NCBI GenBank assembly: GCA_023139775.1
Contig: JAGLMY010000163.1
Span: forward strand, 1-39,582
DNA length: 39,582 nt
From: a bacterium
GTDB taxonomy: Bacteria; Oederibacteriota; JAAXVQ01; JAUVAV01
Direction of reading: 5' to 3'
Below are positions 1 to 7,139 of this stretch, piece by piece. Every line of letters starts with the position of its first letter. The first letter of the stretch is position 1. A program made the position numbers and the translations under genes. Below the pieces are notes generated by a model. The model ran no database searches, was not told where the DNA came from, and was given only the letters and a program-made list of their open reading frames with translations.

Positions 1-577
1 GCTTTTCTTTAATCTCAAGCAACTGATTATCCAGCAGCGCCAACTCCACTTCCGCCCGTAACACGTCCTGCTCCAACCCACGTCCACCTTCATATTTTGC
101 TCTGGCCACTTTAGCCAGACGCTGAATCAGCTTCTGATTCTTCTGAAGAATCTGCGCAGCCTCACGTAAATACAAAAGCTGAACCACCGTACTGGTTACA
201 GCATGCCGAACTTCCCAGCGCTTGTTCTGCCACTGCGCATGGGCGGCCCTGGCTTTGGCCTCGCCCGCACTACCACGCAGGGGCGCTTTCCAAAAAGGAA
301 CCTTTTGCATTAACATCAATTGTTTCCCGCTCATGGGGGTGCGTGAAAAATTCCATTCCCCGGATGGCAGATTTAGAAAACTCATTTTGAGTTTCGGATT
401 TGGCCACCAGCCCTGCTGGACAGTTTGGGCCTCAGCGGCCTGCCAGGCAGACTGCGCTGCCAGGACCGCGGAATTTGCTTTTTCCGCTTCCTGCTGTAAT
501 TGTGCCAAGGTCTCTGCCTGAACTGCTATGGCAGAAAACATAATTCCTAATATGCTTAATCCGAGTGCGTTTTTCAT
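1..577 (-). CDS. TolC/CusC-like outer-membrane efflux protein (N-terminal part, runs off the window)
   Basis: The reading frame starts at an ATG complementary to 575-577, preceded by an AGGAG Shine-Dalgarno, and is open to the left edge, so the C-terminus is missing. About 192 residues are visible. They begin with a signal peptide (MKNALGLSILGIMFSAIAVQA) and continue as an alanine/glutamine/glutamate-rich helical sequence (LAQLQQEAEKANSAVLAAQ), with a WWPNPKLK segment typical of the CzcC/CusC branch of outer-membrane factors. TolC-type proteins form the outer-membrane channel of tripartite pumps; pump subunits (membrane fusion protein and RND transporter) would be expected further left, but this is inference. 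The gene starts 4 bases after the stop of the CnrX-like sensor gene, so it is probably co-transcribed with it. Family assignment is confident; the substrate, probably a metal by context, is not. Confidence 0.88.
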   Translation of the reverse strand, partial: MKNALGLSILGIMFSAIAVQAETLAQLQQEAEKANSAVLAAQSAWQAAEAQTVQQGWWPNPKLKMSFLNLPSGEWNFSRTPMSGKQLMLMQKVPFWKAPLRGSAGEAKARAAHAQWQNKRWEVRHAVTSTVVQLLYLREAAQILQKNQKLIQRLAKVARAKYEGGRGLEQDVLRAEVELALLDNQLLEIKEK

Positions 578-581
578 TACT

Positions 582-1112
582 CTACTCCTGCTGGTTTTCC
601 GATTCGCCTTTTTTACGCGAATTGGTCCCGGTTCCACAACACGTTCCGGCAGCTATATTTTTCAAGTATTTTTGTCCTGGCAGCCAACGCTGTTGTATAG
701 CGTCTATAAATTCACCCCTCTGTTTGACAGGCAACACATCCCGTACAGCTATTACGAAGCCATACGTAGCCTGTTCTTGCGCGGATTGAATTTCGTGAAT
801 CCGGGCAAGCAATTGCAGAGCCTGAGTATCATCGGCTTTGGCCGCTTTTAAGTATTCGAATAATTGTCCCCGTTTTTCACACAAACGAGCGCAGGTTTCA
901 CGATACTTCTGCATAAATGCCTTGTCCATACTTTGGATGGTGGACAACGTTTTCTCGCCGAGTTCCAAAGTACCGGCCAGATAAGCCGTTTCCGAGCAAC
1001 CGGATAGTTCGTGATTTGACAGAGTTGTTCCACTCTTCGTAAGAGCATAACCACCAATTCCGGCGATGATCAAACCTACAACTGCACTAATAACCAAAAT
1101 CGTTTTATTCAT
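582..1112 (-). CDS. CnrX/Spy-like periplasmic metal-sensor protein, membrane anchored
   Basis: This 176-residue protein has a short cytoplasmic N-terminus, one membrane segment (about residues 4-25) and a helical periplasmic domain of about 130 residues containing SGCSETAYLAG and a KYRETCARLCEKRGQL helix. It ends in a polar tail with a CC pair. This is the layout of the heavy-metal resistance/Spy-CnrX family, whose CnrX member binds metal in the periplasm and relays the signal to the anti-sigma factor CnrY. I chose the ATG at 1112 because AAAGGAG precedes it; a possible start nine codons upstream lacks such support. The start overlaps the end of the upstream anti-sigma-like gene by 8 bases. 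Context (sigma factor, one-TM protein, sensor, outer-membrane factor) supports the role. The metal-binding residues cannot be assigned from sequence alone. Confidence 0.65.
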   Translation of the reverse strand: MNKTILVISAVVGLIIAGIGGYALTKSGTTLSNHELSGCSETAYLAGTLELGEKTLSTIQSMDKAFMQKYRETCARLCEKRGQLFEYLKAAKADDTQALQLLARIHEIQSAQEQATYGFVIAVRDVLPVKQRGEFIDAIQQRWLPGQKYLKNIAAGTCCGTGTNSRKKGESENQQE

Positions 1113-1446
1113 GCTGAACACTCCTTTGCGGTGAAACAATCAGAGTCAGCGCCATAGAACCGCTATCCAAACCACCGGCCTGACTAATTTCTTGCGCCAC
1201 CAAGTCCGCAGATAATGGCTCCGGCGGGCTTCCGGCAAAACGTCCCAAAACAACTCCGGCGAAGAACCCCAGGCCCATGGCTGCCACCGGGACCCACTGC
1301 CAAGACCTGGCCCTGGTGGGGCTGCTTTTTTGACTTGCTCTGGCCCGGAATTGCTCGACATATCCAGGCCGCGGTTTCTGCCAAGGTATTTCCCAAAAGG
1401 CTTTTTTTAACCCATCTTCATTCTGTTCGGTCCATTCTGGTTTCAT
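1105..1446 (-). CDS. Putative single-TM anti-sigma factor (CnrY-like position)
   Basis: The protein has 113 residues: a cytoplasmic N-terminal stretch of about 50 residues rich in W, P and charged residues, one hydrophobic segment (WVPVAAMGLGFFAGVVLGRF, about 50-70) and a C-terminal tail of about 40 residues. No enzymatic motif is visible. A GGAGG Shine-Dalgarno lies 8 bases before the ATG. Its position between an ECF sigma gene and a periplasmic sensor gene, with an 8-base overlap into the latter, is where membrane-bound anti-sigma factors such as CnrY sit. The function is inferred from topology and neighbours; sequence similarity to known anti-sigma domains is not obvious. It could also be an uncharacterised membrane subunit. 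Confidence 0.5.
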   Translation of the reverse strand: MKPEWTEQNEDGLKKAFWEIPWQKPRPGYVEQFRARASQKSSPTRARSWQWVPVAAMGLGFFAGVVLGRFAGSPPEPLSADLVAQEISQAGGLDSGSMALTLIVSPQRSVQHE

Positions 1447-1467
1447 CTGTCTTGCCTCCTACTCTTC

Positions 1468-1494
1468 AATACGAACGAAATAAAAAATGATTCC
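1468..1494 (-). promoter_or_regulatory. Candidate ECF-type promoter for the anti-sigma/sensor/efflux genes
   Basis: On the minus strand GGAATC (1489-1494) is followed after 15 bases by CGTATT (1468-1473), resembling the GGAAC / CGT elements used by many ECF sigma factors. It lies about 20-45 bases upstream of the ATG at 1446 and just downstream of a strong hairpin that would separate these genes from the sigma gene. The match is partial and spacing is at the short end, so this is a hypothesis only. Confidence 0.3.
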
Positions 1495-1532
1495 GAAAAA
1501 AATGCCAGTACGAATATATTTGTTTTAGCATT

Positions 1533-1566
1533 AAAGAAGCCCCGCGGGCTTCCGCGGGGCTTCTTT
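1533..1566 (-). terminator. Strong GC-rich hairpin between sigma and anti-sigma genes
   Basis: Perfect 15-bp arms (1533-1547 and 1552-1566) enclose a GCTT loop. The stem contains GAAGCCCCGCGG and closes with AAA/TTT pairs, so a short U-run ends the stem in either direction. It lies 48 bases past the sigma gene stop and 87 bases before the anti-sigma start. It could terminate or attenuate sigma transcripts. Confidence 0.6.
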
Positions 1567-1613
1567 TCGTACATCCGGGTTCCTGCCTTACATTATCCGA
1601 ATACACCCTTCTG

Positions 1614-2162
1614 TCAGAGAAATATCTCAGCCGGCAATGCTGACAGTTCTGCTTTGAGTTGTACTCGAGCGCGATGCAACAATGAGGTGGTCGCGCGTAC
1701 AGATCGTTTGAGCACAAAAGCGATATCCTGTATTTTCATTTCTTCCAGATAGTGCAAATATAATACAGTGGCATATAGCTCCGGCAATTTCGCTAATGCT
1801 TTTTCCATTTGCGCCTGCTTTTCCTTAGCGGCTAATTCGCTCTCAGGATTTTGCGCTGTAACAATTTCCCGTTTTTCAATGGCATTGTCAAGTACTTCGC
1901 GCTTTTTTCGAAAAGAATCAATCATGGTATTCCGGGCAATACGATACAGCCAGGTTGGCCACGACTGTTTGGGATTGTAAGTGTTTCTGGCTTGCCAGGC
2001 TTTGAGAAAACTTTCCTGGGTCAGATCTTCAGCTGTTTCCGTCCGGCGGACAAAACGGTAAAGATAATTGTACACTCTGGGAAAATAGTCCTGCAGCAAG
2101 GCTTGAAACTGTTCTGTAGATATATCTGTAGGTATATTGGTCTGCTTGTGAAAGCGTGTCAT
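1614..2162 (-). CDS. RNA polymerase sigma factor, ECF (sigma-70 family)
   Basis: This 182-residue protein has the two-domain layout of ECF sigma factors. Region 2 (about residues 20-95) contains RVYNYLYRFVRRTETAEDLT and the core-binding/-10 recognition helices around TWLYRIARNTMIDSFRKKR. A charged linker follows, then region 4 (about 118-172) with LPELYATVLYLHYLEEM and a helix-turn-helix near the C-terminus. A run of G residues 6-11 bases before the ATG serves as ribosome binding site. It heads a cluster with a one-TM protein, a CnrX-like sensor and a TolC-like subunit, so it probably directs transcription of a stress- or metal-responsive efflux system (inference). A strong hairpin follows the gene, which suggests its transcript is separated from the downstream genes. 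Confidence 0.93.
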   Translation of the reverse strand: MTRFHKQTNIPTDISTEQFQALLQDYFPRVYNYLYRFVRRTETAEDLTQESFLKAWQARNTYNPKQSWPTWLYRIARNTMIDSFRKKREVLDNAIEKREIVTAQNPESELAAKEKQAQMEKALAKLPELYATVLYLHYLEEMKIQDIAFVLKRSVRATTSLLHRARVQLKAELSALPAEIFL

Positions 2163-2177
2163 TTCAGACCCCCCGGA

Positions 2178-2194
2178 AGTGTCATGTTGACACT
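2178..2194. promoter_or_regulatory. Short inverted repeat upstream of the sigma gene
   Basis: AGTGTCA and TGACACT (7-bp arms) flank TGT, ending 16 bases before the sigma ATG. The size suits a dimeric repressor site or a small leader hairpin overlapping the 5' untranslated region. No regulator is assigned. Confidence 0.35.
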
Positions 2195-2262
2195 AGCTGT
2201 AATTCGGTCAAAGCATTATTCGTATTATTATTCTGTTTGGCTGCCACCTTGGCCAATGTCTT

Positions 2263-2295
2263 GTGGGACAAAACACTATGAATGACTTGTCCCAC
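2263..2295. promoter_or_regulatory. Inverted repeat GTGGGACAA/TTGTCCCAC between ptsI and the sigma gene
   Basis: Two perfect 9-bp arms (2263-2271, 2287-2295) are separated by 15 bases. The repeat lies 43 bases past the ptsI stop and about 100 bases before the sigma start. No U-run follows on the minus strand, so it may be an operator or an RNA 3'-end structure instead of a classical terminator. Confidence 0.35.
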
Positions 2296-2337
2296 TTCTT
2301 CCCATATTTTCCAGCCTCACAAGTACCGGCAACCAGG

Positions 2338-4056
2338 TTATTGGTGAAAGGAGCGAAGCAGCGTTTCTACTTCAGCGGCAGTGGTTTTTTGGAGTGCCTG
2401 GTTGGCGAGTGTTACGCATTCCGGCAGCACGTACTTCCCTACATTGTTGGCCAGGTCCGGCAACAGTACCGGGGCTACGGAAAAATTTCGTAAACCCAGC
2501 CCCAATAATAAAGGCAGGTATATGGGATCGCCGGCCATCTCCCCGCAAATACTGATATCTTTTTCTTTAGCGCGCGCGGCGGCGGCCAACCCTTGCAATA
2601 ATTTGAGGATAACGGGAGAGCAGGAACGATAGTAGGATTGCATACGCTCTGAGGTCCGATCTGCTACCATCACATACTGTACTAAATCATTGGTCCCGAT
2701 GGATAAAAAATCCGCTTCTGTCAGCAACACTTCCGGCGCGACCGCTGAAGCCGGAGTTTCCACCATGGCGCCAATTGGCACCTTGGCCTGATACGGAATT
2801 CCCTGTTCCTTCAGCTCGTGTTCGGCTTTGCGCAGCAATTGCTTCACCAAGCGCAGCTCCTCGACCCCGTTGATCATGGGGAGCAAAATACGAACCGGAC
2901 CATGCACAGCCGTCCGTAGCAACGCTTTTAATTGCGCGAGAAAAATTTTCTCATGCGCGAGGGACAGCCGGATGGAGCGCCAGCCCAAGACGCAGGCCTC
3001 CCTGTTTACTTCCACCGGATTATCAAAATCAAAATGCTTGTCTTCCCCTAAATCCAACGTGCGAATGGTAACCGGCTGAGGTGCCATCTTCTCAACCACA
3101 TGCGTATACGCGAGGTACTGCTCCTCCTCGTTTAAAAACTCTCCGCGATCCATAAAAAGAAACTCGGTTCTAAGCAAACCTACACCCAGAGCTCCTACAC
3201 GAACTGCCTCTTCCACTTCCTTTTCGCGTGTCAGATTGGCTAAAAAACGCACCTCCACTTTATCCAAAGTCTGTGCGGCTTGGGCTGCCCGTTCCTGCAA
3301 AGCCGTGCCCACGCGTCGTTTTTCGTCTGCTTTGGCCAGGGATATTTGCTCCGGCGTGGGATCAATGACGACCACGCCTTGGGTTCCGTCCACCAGAATC
3401 CTTTCCCCGCTTCGGATCTTTTTCAAGACCTCTGGAATACTTAATACCGCCGGCAAGCGCAGTGATCTGGCCAAAATAGCGGCATGCGAAGAGACGCCCC
3501 CAAATTCGGTCACAAAGGCCCCTACCTGTTGGCGATGAAAATGGACCGTATCTGAGGGCATTAACTCTCTGGCTACCATGACCACCAGCTCGCCTTCCTC
3601 CACTGTGCATTGGCGCTGGTATGAGATGAGATTATCCAAAACCCGGCGGCCTACATCGCGATAATCATTGGCCCGTTCCCGCAAATACGGATCCGGTATC
3701 TTTAGAAAAATTTGCGTCATCTCTTCCGTGGCATCTTCCACCGCTGCTTCCAAATTAAGGTTTTCATTGATTAATTTTTTCTCGACCTGGGCATAAAAGG
3801 AAGGATCATCCAACAACAAATTATGTGAAGAAAAAATAGCGGCCTCTTCCGGGCCCAACTCCTTCTCCACCCGTTGGCGCAGATCTTCGATCTGTTGCCG
3901 GGATTGCTCCAGGGTTTCGTCCAATCGCCGGAGTTCTTCTTTCACCCGGTCCGGTTTGATGGTATAGCGCGGAATGGCTTTTGGATCACTCCAAAAACAA
4001 ACCCGGCCGACTGCCAATCCTGGTGATGCTGCAATGCCTCTGAACTCTGTCTCCAT
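2338..4056 (-). CDS. ptsI: Phosphoenolpyruvate-protein phosphotransferase (PTS enzyme I)
   Basis: Enzyme I transfers phosphate from PEP to HPr in the cytoplasm, the first step of the sugar phosphotransferase system. The 572-residue product matches the usual length. It has the N-terminal domain, the phosphorylatable histidine in GGVSSHAAILARS (H191), and the C-terminal TIM-barrel PEP-binding motifs RTLDLGEDK, LLRTEFLFMDR, GTNDLVQY and CGEMAGDP. The ATG at 4056 is preceded by GAGG and begins the conserved METEFRGIAASPG sequence; 49 extra in-frame codons upstream do not look like protein. It is the last gene after ferritin, flavoprotein, ferritin-like and rubredoxin genes, 73 bases from the rubredoxin stop. 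No HPr or EII gene lies in the window, so a regulatory (nitrogen-PTS-like) role is possible, although no GAF domain is present. Confidence 0.93.
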   Translation of the reverse strand: METEFRGIAASPGLAVGRVCFWSDPKAIPRYTIKPDRVKEELRRLDETLEQSRQQIEDLRQRVEKELGPEEAAIFSSHNLLLDDPSFYAQVEKKLINENLNLEAAVEDATEEMTQIFLKIPDPYLRERANDYRDVGRRVLDNLISYQRQCTVEEGELVVMVARELMPSDTVHFHRQQVGAFVTEFGGVSSHAAILARSLRLPAVLSIPEVLKKIRSGERILVDGTQGVVVIDPTPEQISLAKADEKRRVGTALQERAAQAAQTLDKVEVRFLANLTREKEVEEAVRVGALGVGLLRTEFLFMDRGEFLNEEEQYLAYTHVVEKMAPQPVTIRTLDLGEDKHFDFDNPVEVNREACVLGWRSIRLSLAHEKIFLAQLKALLRTAVHGPVRILLPMINGVEELRLVKQLLRKAEHELKEQGIPYQAKVPIGAMVETPASAVAPEVLLTEADFLSIGTNDLVQYVMVADRTSERMQSYYRSCSPVILKLLQGLAAAARAKEKDISICGEMAGDPIYLPLLLGLGLRNFSVAPVLLPDLANNVGKYVLPECVTLANQALQKTTAAEVETLLRSFHQ

Positions 4057-4129
4057 AACTTTTATCCTCAAACCCTTCCGCGTGTTGCGTCTGCTGCTTT
4101 CTCGTTTTGTCCTGCTTTGTTCCTCCGGA

Positions 4130-4291
4130 TTAATCCTGAGGAGAAAATTGATCCTTGCCGACACCACATTCCGGACATACCCAGTCCTCAGGCAACTGCT
4201 CAAAGGGGGTGTTGGGAGCTACACCATTGTCCGGATCACCTTTAGCCGGGTCATATTCATAACCACACACATCACATACATACTTTTGCAT
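4130..4291 (-). CDS. Rubredoxin
   Basis: This 53-residue one-electron carrier binds a single Fe by four cysteines: C6 and C9 in [11 protein letters not shown]39 and C42 in [13 protein letters not shown]. The conserved GDPDNGV and DWVCP segments are intact, so the protein should be functional. AAGGAGG lies 7 bases before the ATG. It follows the ferritin-like gene by 12 bases. In anaerobes rubredoxin passes electrons from NADH-dependent reductases to rubrerythrin, superoxide reductase and flavodiiron proteins. The window also has rubrerythrin and desulfoferrodoxin (15.4-16.4 kb) as likely partners, which is inference. Confidence 0.96.
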   Translation of the reverse strand: MQKYVCDVCGYEYDPAKGDPDNGVAPNTPFEQLPEDWVCPECGVGKDQFSPQD

Positions 4292-4303
4292 TTTCGTTCC
4301 TCC

Positions 4304-4777
4304 TTAGCCGAGTGTTTTTTTCAATTTCATCAATTGCATAAAATGACGCCGTTCTTCCTCGATAATATTATCCACAGCGGTTTGCTGCGTGGCTGGAATG
4401 AAATTTTTGATTTCTTTGTAATAATAGATGGAATCCAATTCTTTTTGGATGGCAAAACGGATGGCTGCTAAGGTGTTGGTAGTCCCTGTAAAGTTGACGC
4501 TGTCCGTGTTTTGCGGAAACAAGACATTCTCCACAAACGCGTTGAGATAGTCCATGTATTCTCCCGGATAACTTTCTGCCGGAGTATACTCCTTCAGCTT
4601 GCTTTGCAATTCTTCAAATATTTTTTTGTGGTTTATTTCTTCATTGGCCAAATGCTGAAAAATCTTTTTCGTCTCATCGTTATCAGTAATGGTCATAGCC
4701 TGCCGATAAAAGCGTTCCCCGTTTTCTTCAATCTTTATGGCAATATTGAATATTTCCTGAGCCTGGAAGATATTCAT
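4304..4777 (-). CDS. Ferritin-like diiron protein, rubrerythrin-related, without rubredoxin domain
   Basis: The product has 157 residues and is all-helical, with the paired carboxylate/histidine pattern of a four-helix diiron bundle: EENGERFYRQA (about 17-27), ANEEINHKKIFEEL (about 44-57), a second glutamate-rich half with QKELDSIYYYKEI, and EEERRHFMQL near the C-terminus. No C-terminal CxxC rubredoxin domain is present; a separate rubredoxin gene follows 12 bases downstream and could supply that function. GGAGG precedes the ATG. The family includes peroxide-reducing rubrerythrins and ferritin-like proteins of anaerobes. The reaction is not certain. Confidence 0.82.
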   Translation of the reverse strand: MNIFQAQEIFNIAIKIEENGERFYRQAMTITDNDETKKIFQHLANEEINHKKIFEELQSKLKEYTPAESYPGEYMDYLNAFVENVLFPQNTDSVNFTGTTNTLAAIRFAIQKELDSIYYYKEIKNFIPATQQTAVDNIIEEERRHFMQLMKLKKTLG

Positions 4778-4792
4778 GGACTTGCCTCCTAA

Positions 4793-5308
4793 TTACGCGC
4801 CAACACGATAGGTGGGCGCTGTCTTGGGTACCTTACCTTTAATCACCGTACGGTAATACTCATACGTCAGCGGGATTCCTTCCTTGAGCACTTCACTATA
4901 CACCACCTCGCCCACGAAAATGGCGTGCGTGCCTACATCCATCTCATTAATCACTTTGCACTCAATCACAGCCAAGGCGTGATCGAGTAGTAAGGGGACT
5001 TTGCTTTGGCCCACACGAAAATCAGCCTTGGCGAACTTATCTTCTTTCCGCCCGCTCTGGAAGCCCCAAGCGCCGAAAAAAGAAAACGGCGTCTCCTGTT
5101 CCAGAACGGACATGCCAAAGGTCCGATCCTTTTTAACATACTCGTAGGTTAAATTTTCCTTATTCAAACAGATTGCCAAACGCAGGGGCTCCACCGTAAT
5201 CTGGGTACCCACATTCACAATTTGACCGTTATACTTGTCCTCAACCCGGGCGGTAACTACATACAGCCCATAGGTAAAACAATAGAGCGCTCTTTCATAT
5301 ATATTCAC
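4793..5308 (-). CDS. Flavin reductase-like FMN-binding protein (Hrb/flavoredoxin type)
   Basis: The protein has 171 residues and the split-barrel flavin reductase fold: an N-terminal YERALYCFTYGLYVVTAR strand region, NVGTQITVEPLRLAICLNK, the SVLEQETP helix start, a FGxxSGRKEDKF segment that binds the FMN phosphate in this family, and the GTHAIFVGEVV strand. It resembles the flavin domain of high-molecular-weight rubredoxin (Hrb), which feeds electrons to flavodiiron proteins. Here the rubredoxin is a separate gene in the same operon. The start is GTG (5306-5308) with GAGGAG 6 bases upstream. A related but distinct paralogue lies at 37.4-37.9 kb. Confidence 0.85.
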   Translation of the reverse strand: MNIYERALYCFTYGLYVVTARVEDKYNGQIVNVGTQITVEPLRLAICLNKENLTYEYVKKDRTFGMSVLEQETPFSFFGAWGFQSGRKEDKFAKADFRVGQSKVPLLLDHALAVIECKVINEMDVGTHAIFVGEVVYSEVLKEGIPLTYEYYRTVIKGKVPKTAPTYRVGA

Positions 5309-5328
5309 TGCTCACTCCTCAACCGTAA

Positions 5329-5844
5329 TCATGCGCCTGGAGCTTGGGTTGCATCCACAAAAACACGTTGGCTCAATTCCTTGTCCAGCATATACAGACT
5401 TTCCTTGGACGCCTGAACCATCTTAATTTGGCCGAGAATGGTCATGGCATTGGCCTCTTCTTCCACCTGTTCGGCCACAAACCACTGCAGCATGTTATTG
5501 CTGGCATGGTCTTTTTCAGCCAGCGCCAAATCAACCAAATTATTAATCAGCGAGGTAACCAGCTGTTCGTGTTTAAGCACTTCCTCAAAAACCTGCTGCG
5601 TATCTTTCCATTCTGTGGGCGGCTGTTGAATTGTGGTCAAGATAACTTTGCCGCCGCGTTCCAAAACATATTTATAGATTTTGATTCCATGGGTGGTTTC
5701 CTCTTGATACTGTACATACATCCAATTGGCAAATCCCGGCATATCCTGGGCTGCAAAATACGCGGACATAGACAAATACAAATAAGCGGAATACAACTCA
5801 GCGTTGATCTGTTCATTCAAAGCTTTTTCCATTTTTTCATTCAT
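5329..5844 (-). CDS. Ferritin (non-haem, FtnA-like)
   Basis: Ferritin oxidises Fe(II) and stores iron in a 24-subunit cage. The 171-residue product starts MNEKMEKALNEQINAELYSA and keeps the ferroxidase ligands: E16 in the first helix and the YQEETTHGIKIYKYV stretch with E48, E49 and H52. Further acidic residues (EEVLKHEQ, AEQVEEEANA) lie in the third and fourth helices. GGGAGG precedes the ATG at a good distance. It is the first gene of a five-gene run (ferritin, flavoprotein, ferritin-like, rubredoxin, ptsI) with gaps of 12-73 bases, consistent with one transcript for iron and oxygen stress (inference). Confidence 0.94.
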   Translation of the reverse strand: MNEKMEKALNEQINAELYSAYLYLSMSAYFAAQDMPGFANWMYVQYQEETTHGIKIYKYVLERGGKVILTTIQQPPTEWKDTQQVFEEVLKHEQLVTSLINNLVDLALAEKDHASNNMLQWFVAEQVEEEANAMTILGQIKMVQASKESLYMLDKELSQRVFVDATQAPGA

Positions 5845-5912
5845 AGTATTCCCTCCCCGGTTAATTGATTGCGCGCAGTATCTTCACTGCGGCTTGAATT
5901 TTTTCCACCACA

Positions 5913-5930
5913 TCCTATTAGGACATTATA
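5913..5930 (-). promoter_or_regulatory. Candidate -10 box with palindromic operator upstream of ferritin
   Basis: On the minus strand TATAAT (5925-5930) is immediately followed by the perfect palindrome TCCTAATAGGA (complement of 5913-5923), about 70 bases before the ferritin start. No good -35 box is visible at 17 bases, which would fit an activator-dependent or weak promoter. The palindrome is not an obvious Fur or PerR box. Confidence 0.35.
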
Positions 5931-6410
5931 TTTTCAGCAAAAAAAAAGCTAATTTCCATGTCGACAAAGACCTGGGAGATCAAGTCTATAAACCACGCCG
6001 TCCTGAAAAAACAAAATTGTGGCAATGTTTGCCAATTACCTTAACTATTATTAAAGAGAAGCATGAAAAAAGCAATGGCTATTTGAGACCGATAGGTTGG
6101 AGAGGTAGTAAACAAATATCTGGCATGTGGGGATTTGAGCAAAGGTTTTGCGCGGATAGTATGCCGAAAATGTAAACAAGAATATTTATGATTCTGCTGC
6201 AAAACCCCTTTTGCTGTCTTTGCGGGCATGTATTTATCCGGGGCGGTATCTAGGAAATATTTTTGCTTATATTACAGTGTTTTTCTGAATTCCGCCCCGG
6301 ATTTAGGCATACCGGGGTGACGATCATGCCGGCTGCGAAGCGTCCCTATATATCTTTTCCTGTCGGGGAATGACGGGATGTTTTACTACTGTTTGAACCG
6401 CAGATATGTA
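5931..6410. other. Gene-free stretch between ferritin and response regulator, with repeat fragments
   Basis: No convincing gene is seen. The stretch contains CTGCTGCAAAACCCCT (6194-6209) and GCTGTCTTTGCGGGC (6213-6227), which resemble one end of the palindromic element at 24715-24841. It also holds an inverted repeat CCCCGG/CCGGGG (6295-6300, 6312-6317) and a nearby GGGGAATGACGGG segment typical of REP-like dispersed repeats. These lie downstream of the response regulator and may form its transcript end. Confidence 0.45.
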
Positions 6411-7139
6411 TTATAAATTGACGTCTTTTTCAAATTTATACCCGGCGCGATAAACGGTTTTAAGCTGCTGCGGTTGATTAGGATCTTTCTCTATTAATTG
6501 GCGTAATTTGACAATATAATTGTCAACTGTACGAGTGGTGGGAAAAGACAATTCATCCGTATAGTTCCATACCTGCTCTAATATTTCTTCCCGGGCTATA
6601 ACTTTTCCCGGGTTTTTAAAAAAGTATTCCAGCAGTTTTTTCTCCTTTTCGGATAGTGCTATTTTTTTATTATCTCGCAGGATTTCGTGTTTTGCAAAAT
6701 CAATAACGCAACTCGGGTTTAATCTGACTTTAACCGGTTCGTTTGATTGCCGGTCCGGCAGTGACCGCCGTAAGATAGCTTGGACCCGGGCCAGCAGCTC
6801 TTTTAAACTGAATGGTTTGCTTACATAATCATCAGCGCCTGATTTAAGCCCCTTAATTTTGTCAGCTTCCTGGGATTTGGCAGTAAGCATAATTATAGGT
6901 ATATAAATTTTATCCGCTCTTAATTGGCTGCATATTTCATAACCGTTTTTATAGGGAAGCATAATATCCAGAATAATCAGATCCGGACCGGGCTCCGATT
7001 TTTGCATATGATATCGTATGCCTTTATCGCCTTGCCGGCCGTCCGGATAAACAACTACTTCATAGCCTTCCTTTTCCAAAGCATATTCTACGCCGGTTGA
7101 AATGGAGAGATCATCCTCCACCACAATAATTTTAGACAT
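6411..7139 (-). CDS. Response regulator, OmpR/PhoB family
   Basis: This 242-residue DNA-binding regulator has an N-terminal receiver domain with the acidic pocket VVEDD (residues 6-10), the phosphoacceptor D58 in LIILDIMLPYKNGYE, and K108 in SKPFSLKELLAR. A C-terminal winged helix (about 140-240) follows, with the FPTTRTVDNYIVKLRQLIE recognition region. The ATG at 7139 has GGAGG upstream and overlaps the kinase stop by 8 bases, so translation is probably coupled to its partner kinase. Another 27 in-frame codons upstream belong to the kinase coding region. It is the last gene of the barrel-TPR-kinase-regulator unit, and its targets may include that unit (inference). Confidence 0.95.
   Translation of the reverse strand: MSKIIVVEDDLSISTGVEYALEKEGYEVVVYPDGRQGDKGIRYHMQKSEPGPDLIILDIMLPYKNGYEICSQLRADKIYIPIIMLTAKSQEADKIKGLKSGADDYVSKPFSLKELLARVQAILRRSLPDRQSNEPVKVRLNPSCVIDFAKHEILRDNKKIALSEKEKKLLEYFFKNPGKVIAREEILEQVWNYTDELSFPTTRTVDNYIVKLRQLIEKDPNQPQQLKTVYRAGYKFEKDVNL

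Noticed and set aside
222-521. 99-codon plus-strand ORF at the left edge
   Set aside because: It is antisense to the TolC-like gene, which has a signal peptide, ribosome site and family features.
4057-4203. N-terminal extension of ptsI by 49 codons
   Set aside because: The extra sequence overlaps the rubredoxin 3' end, is unlike protein, and the ATG at 4056 has a ribosome binding site and starts the conserved enzyme I sequence.
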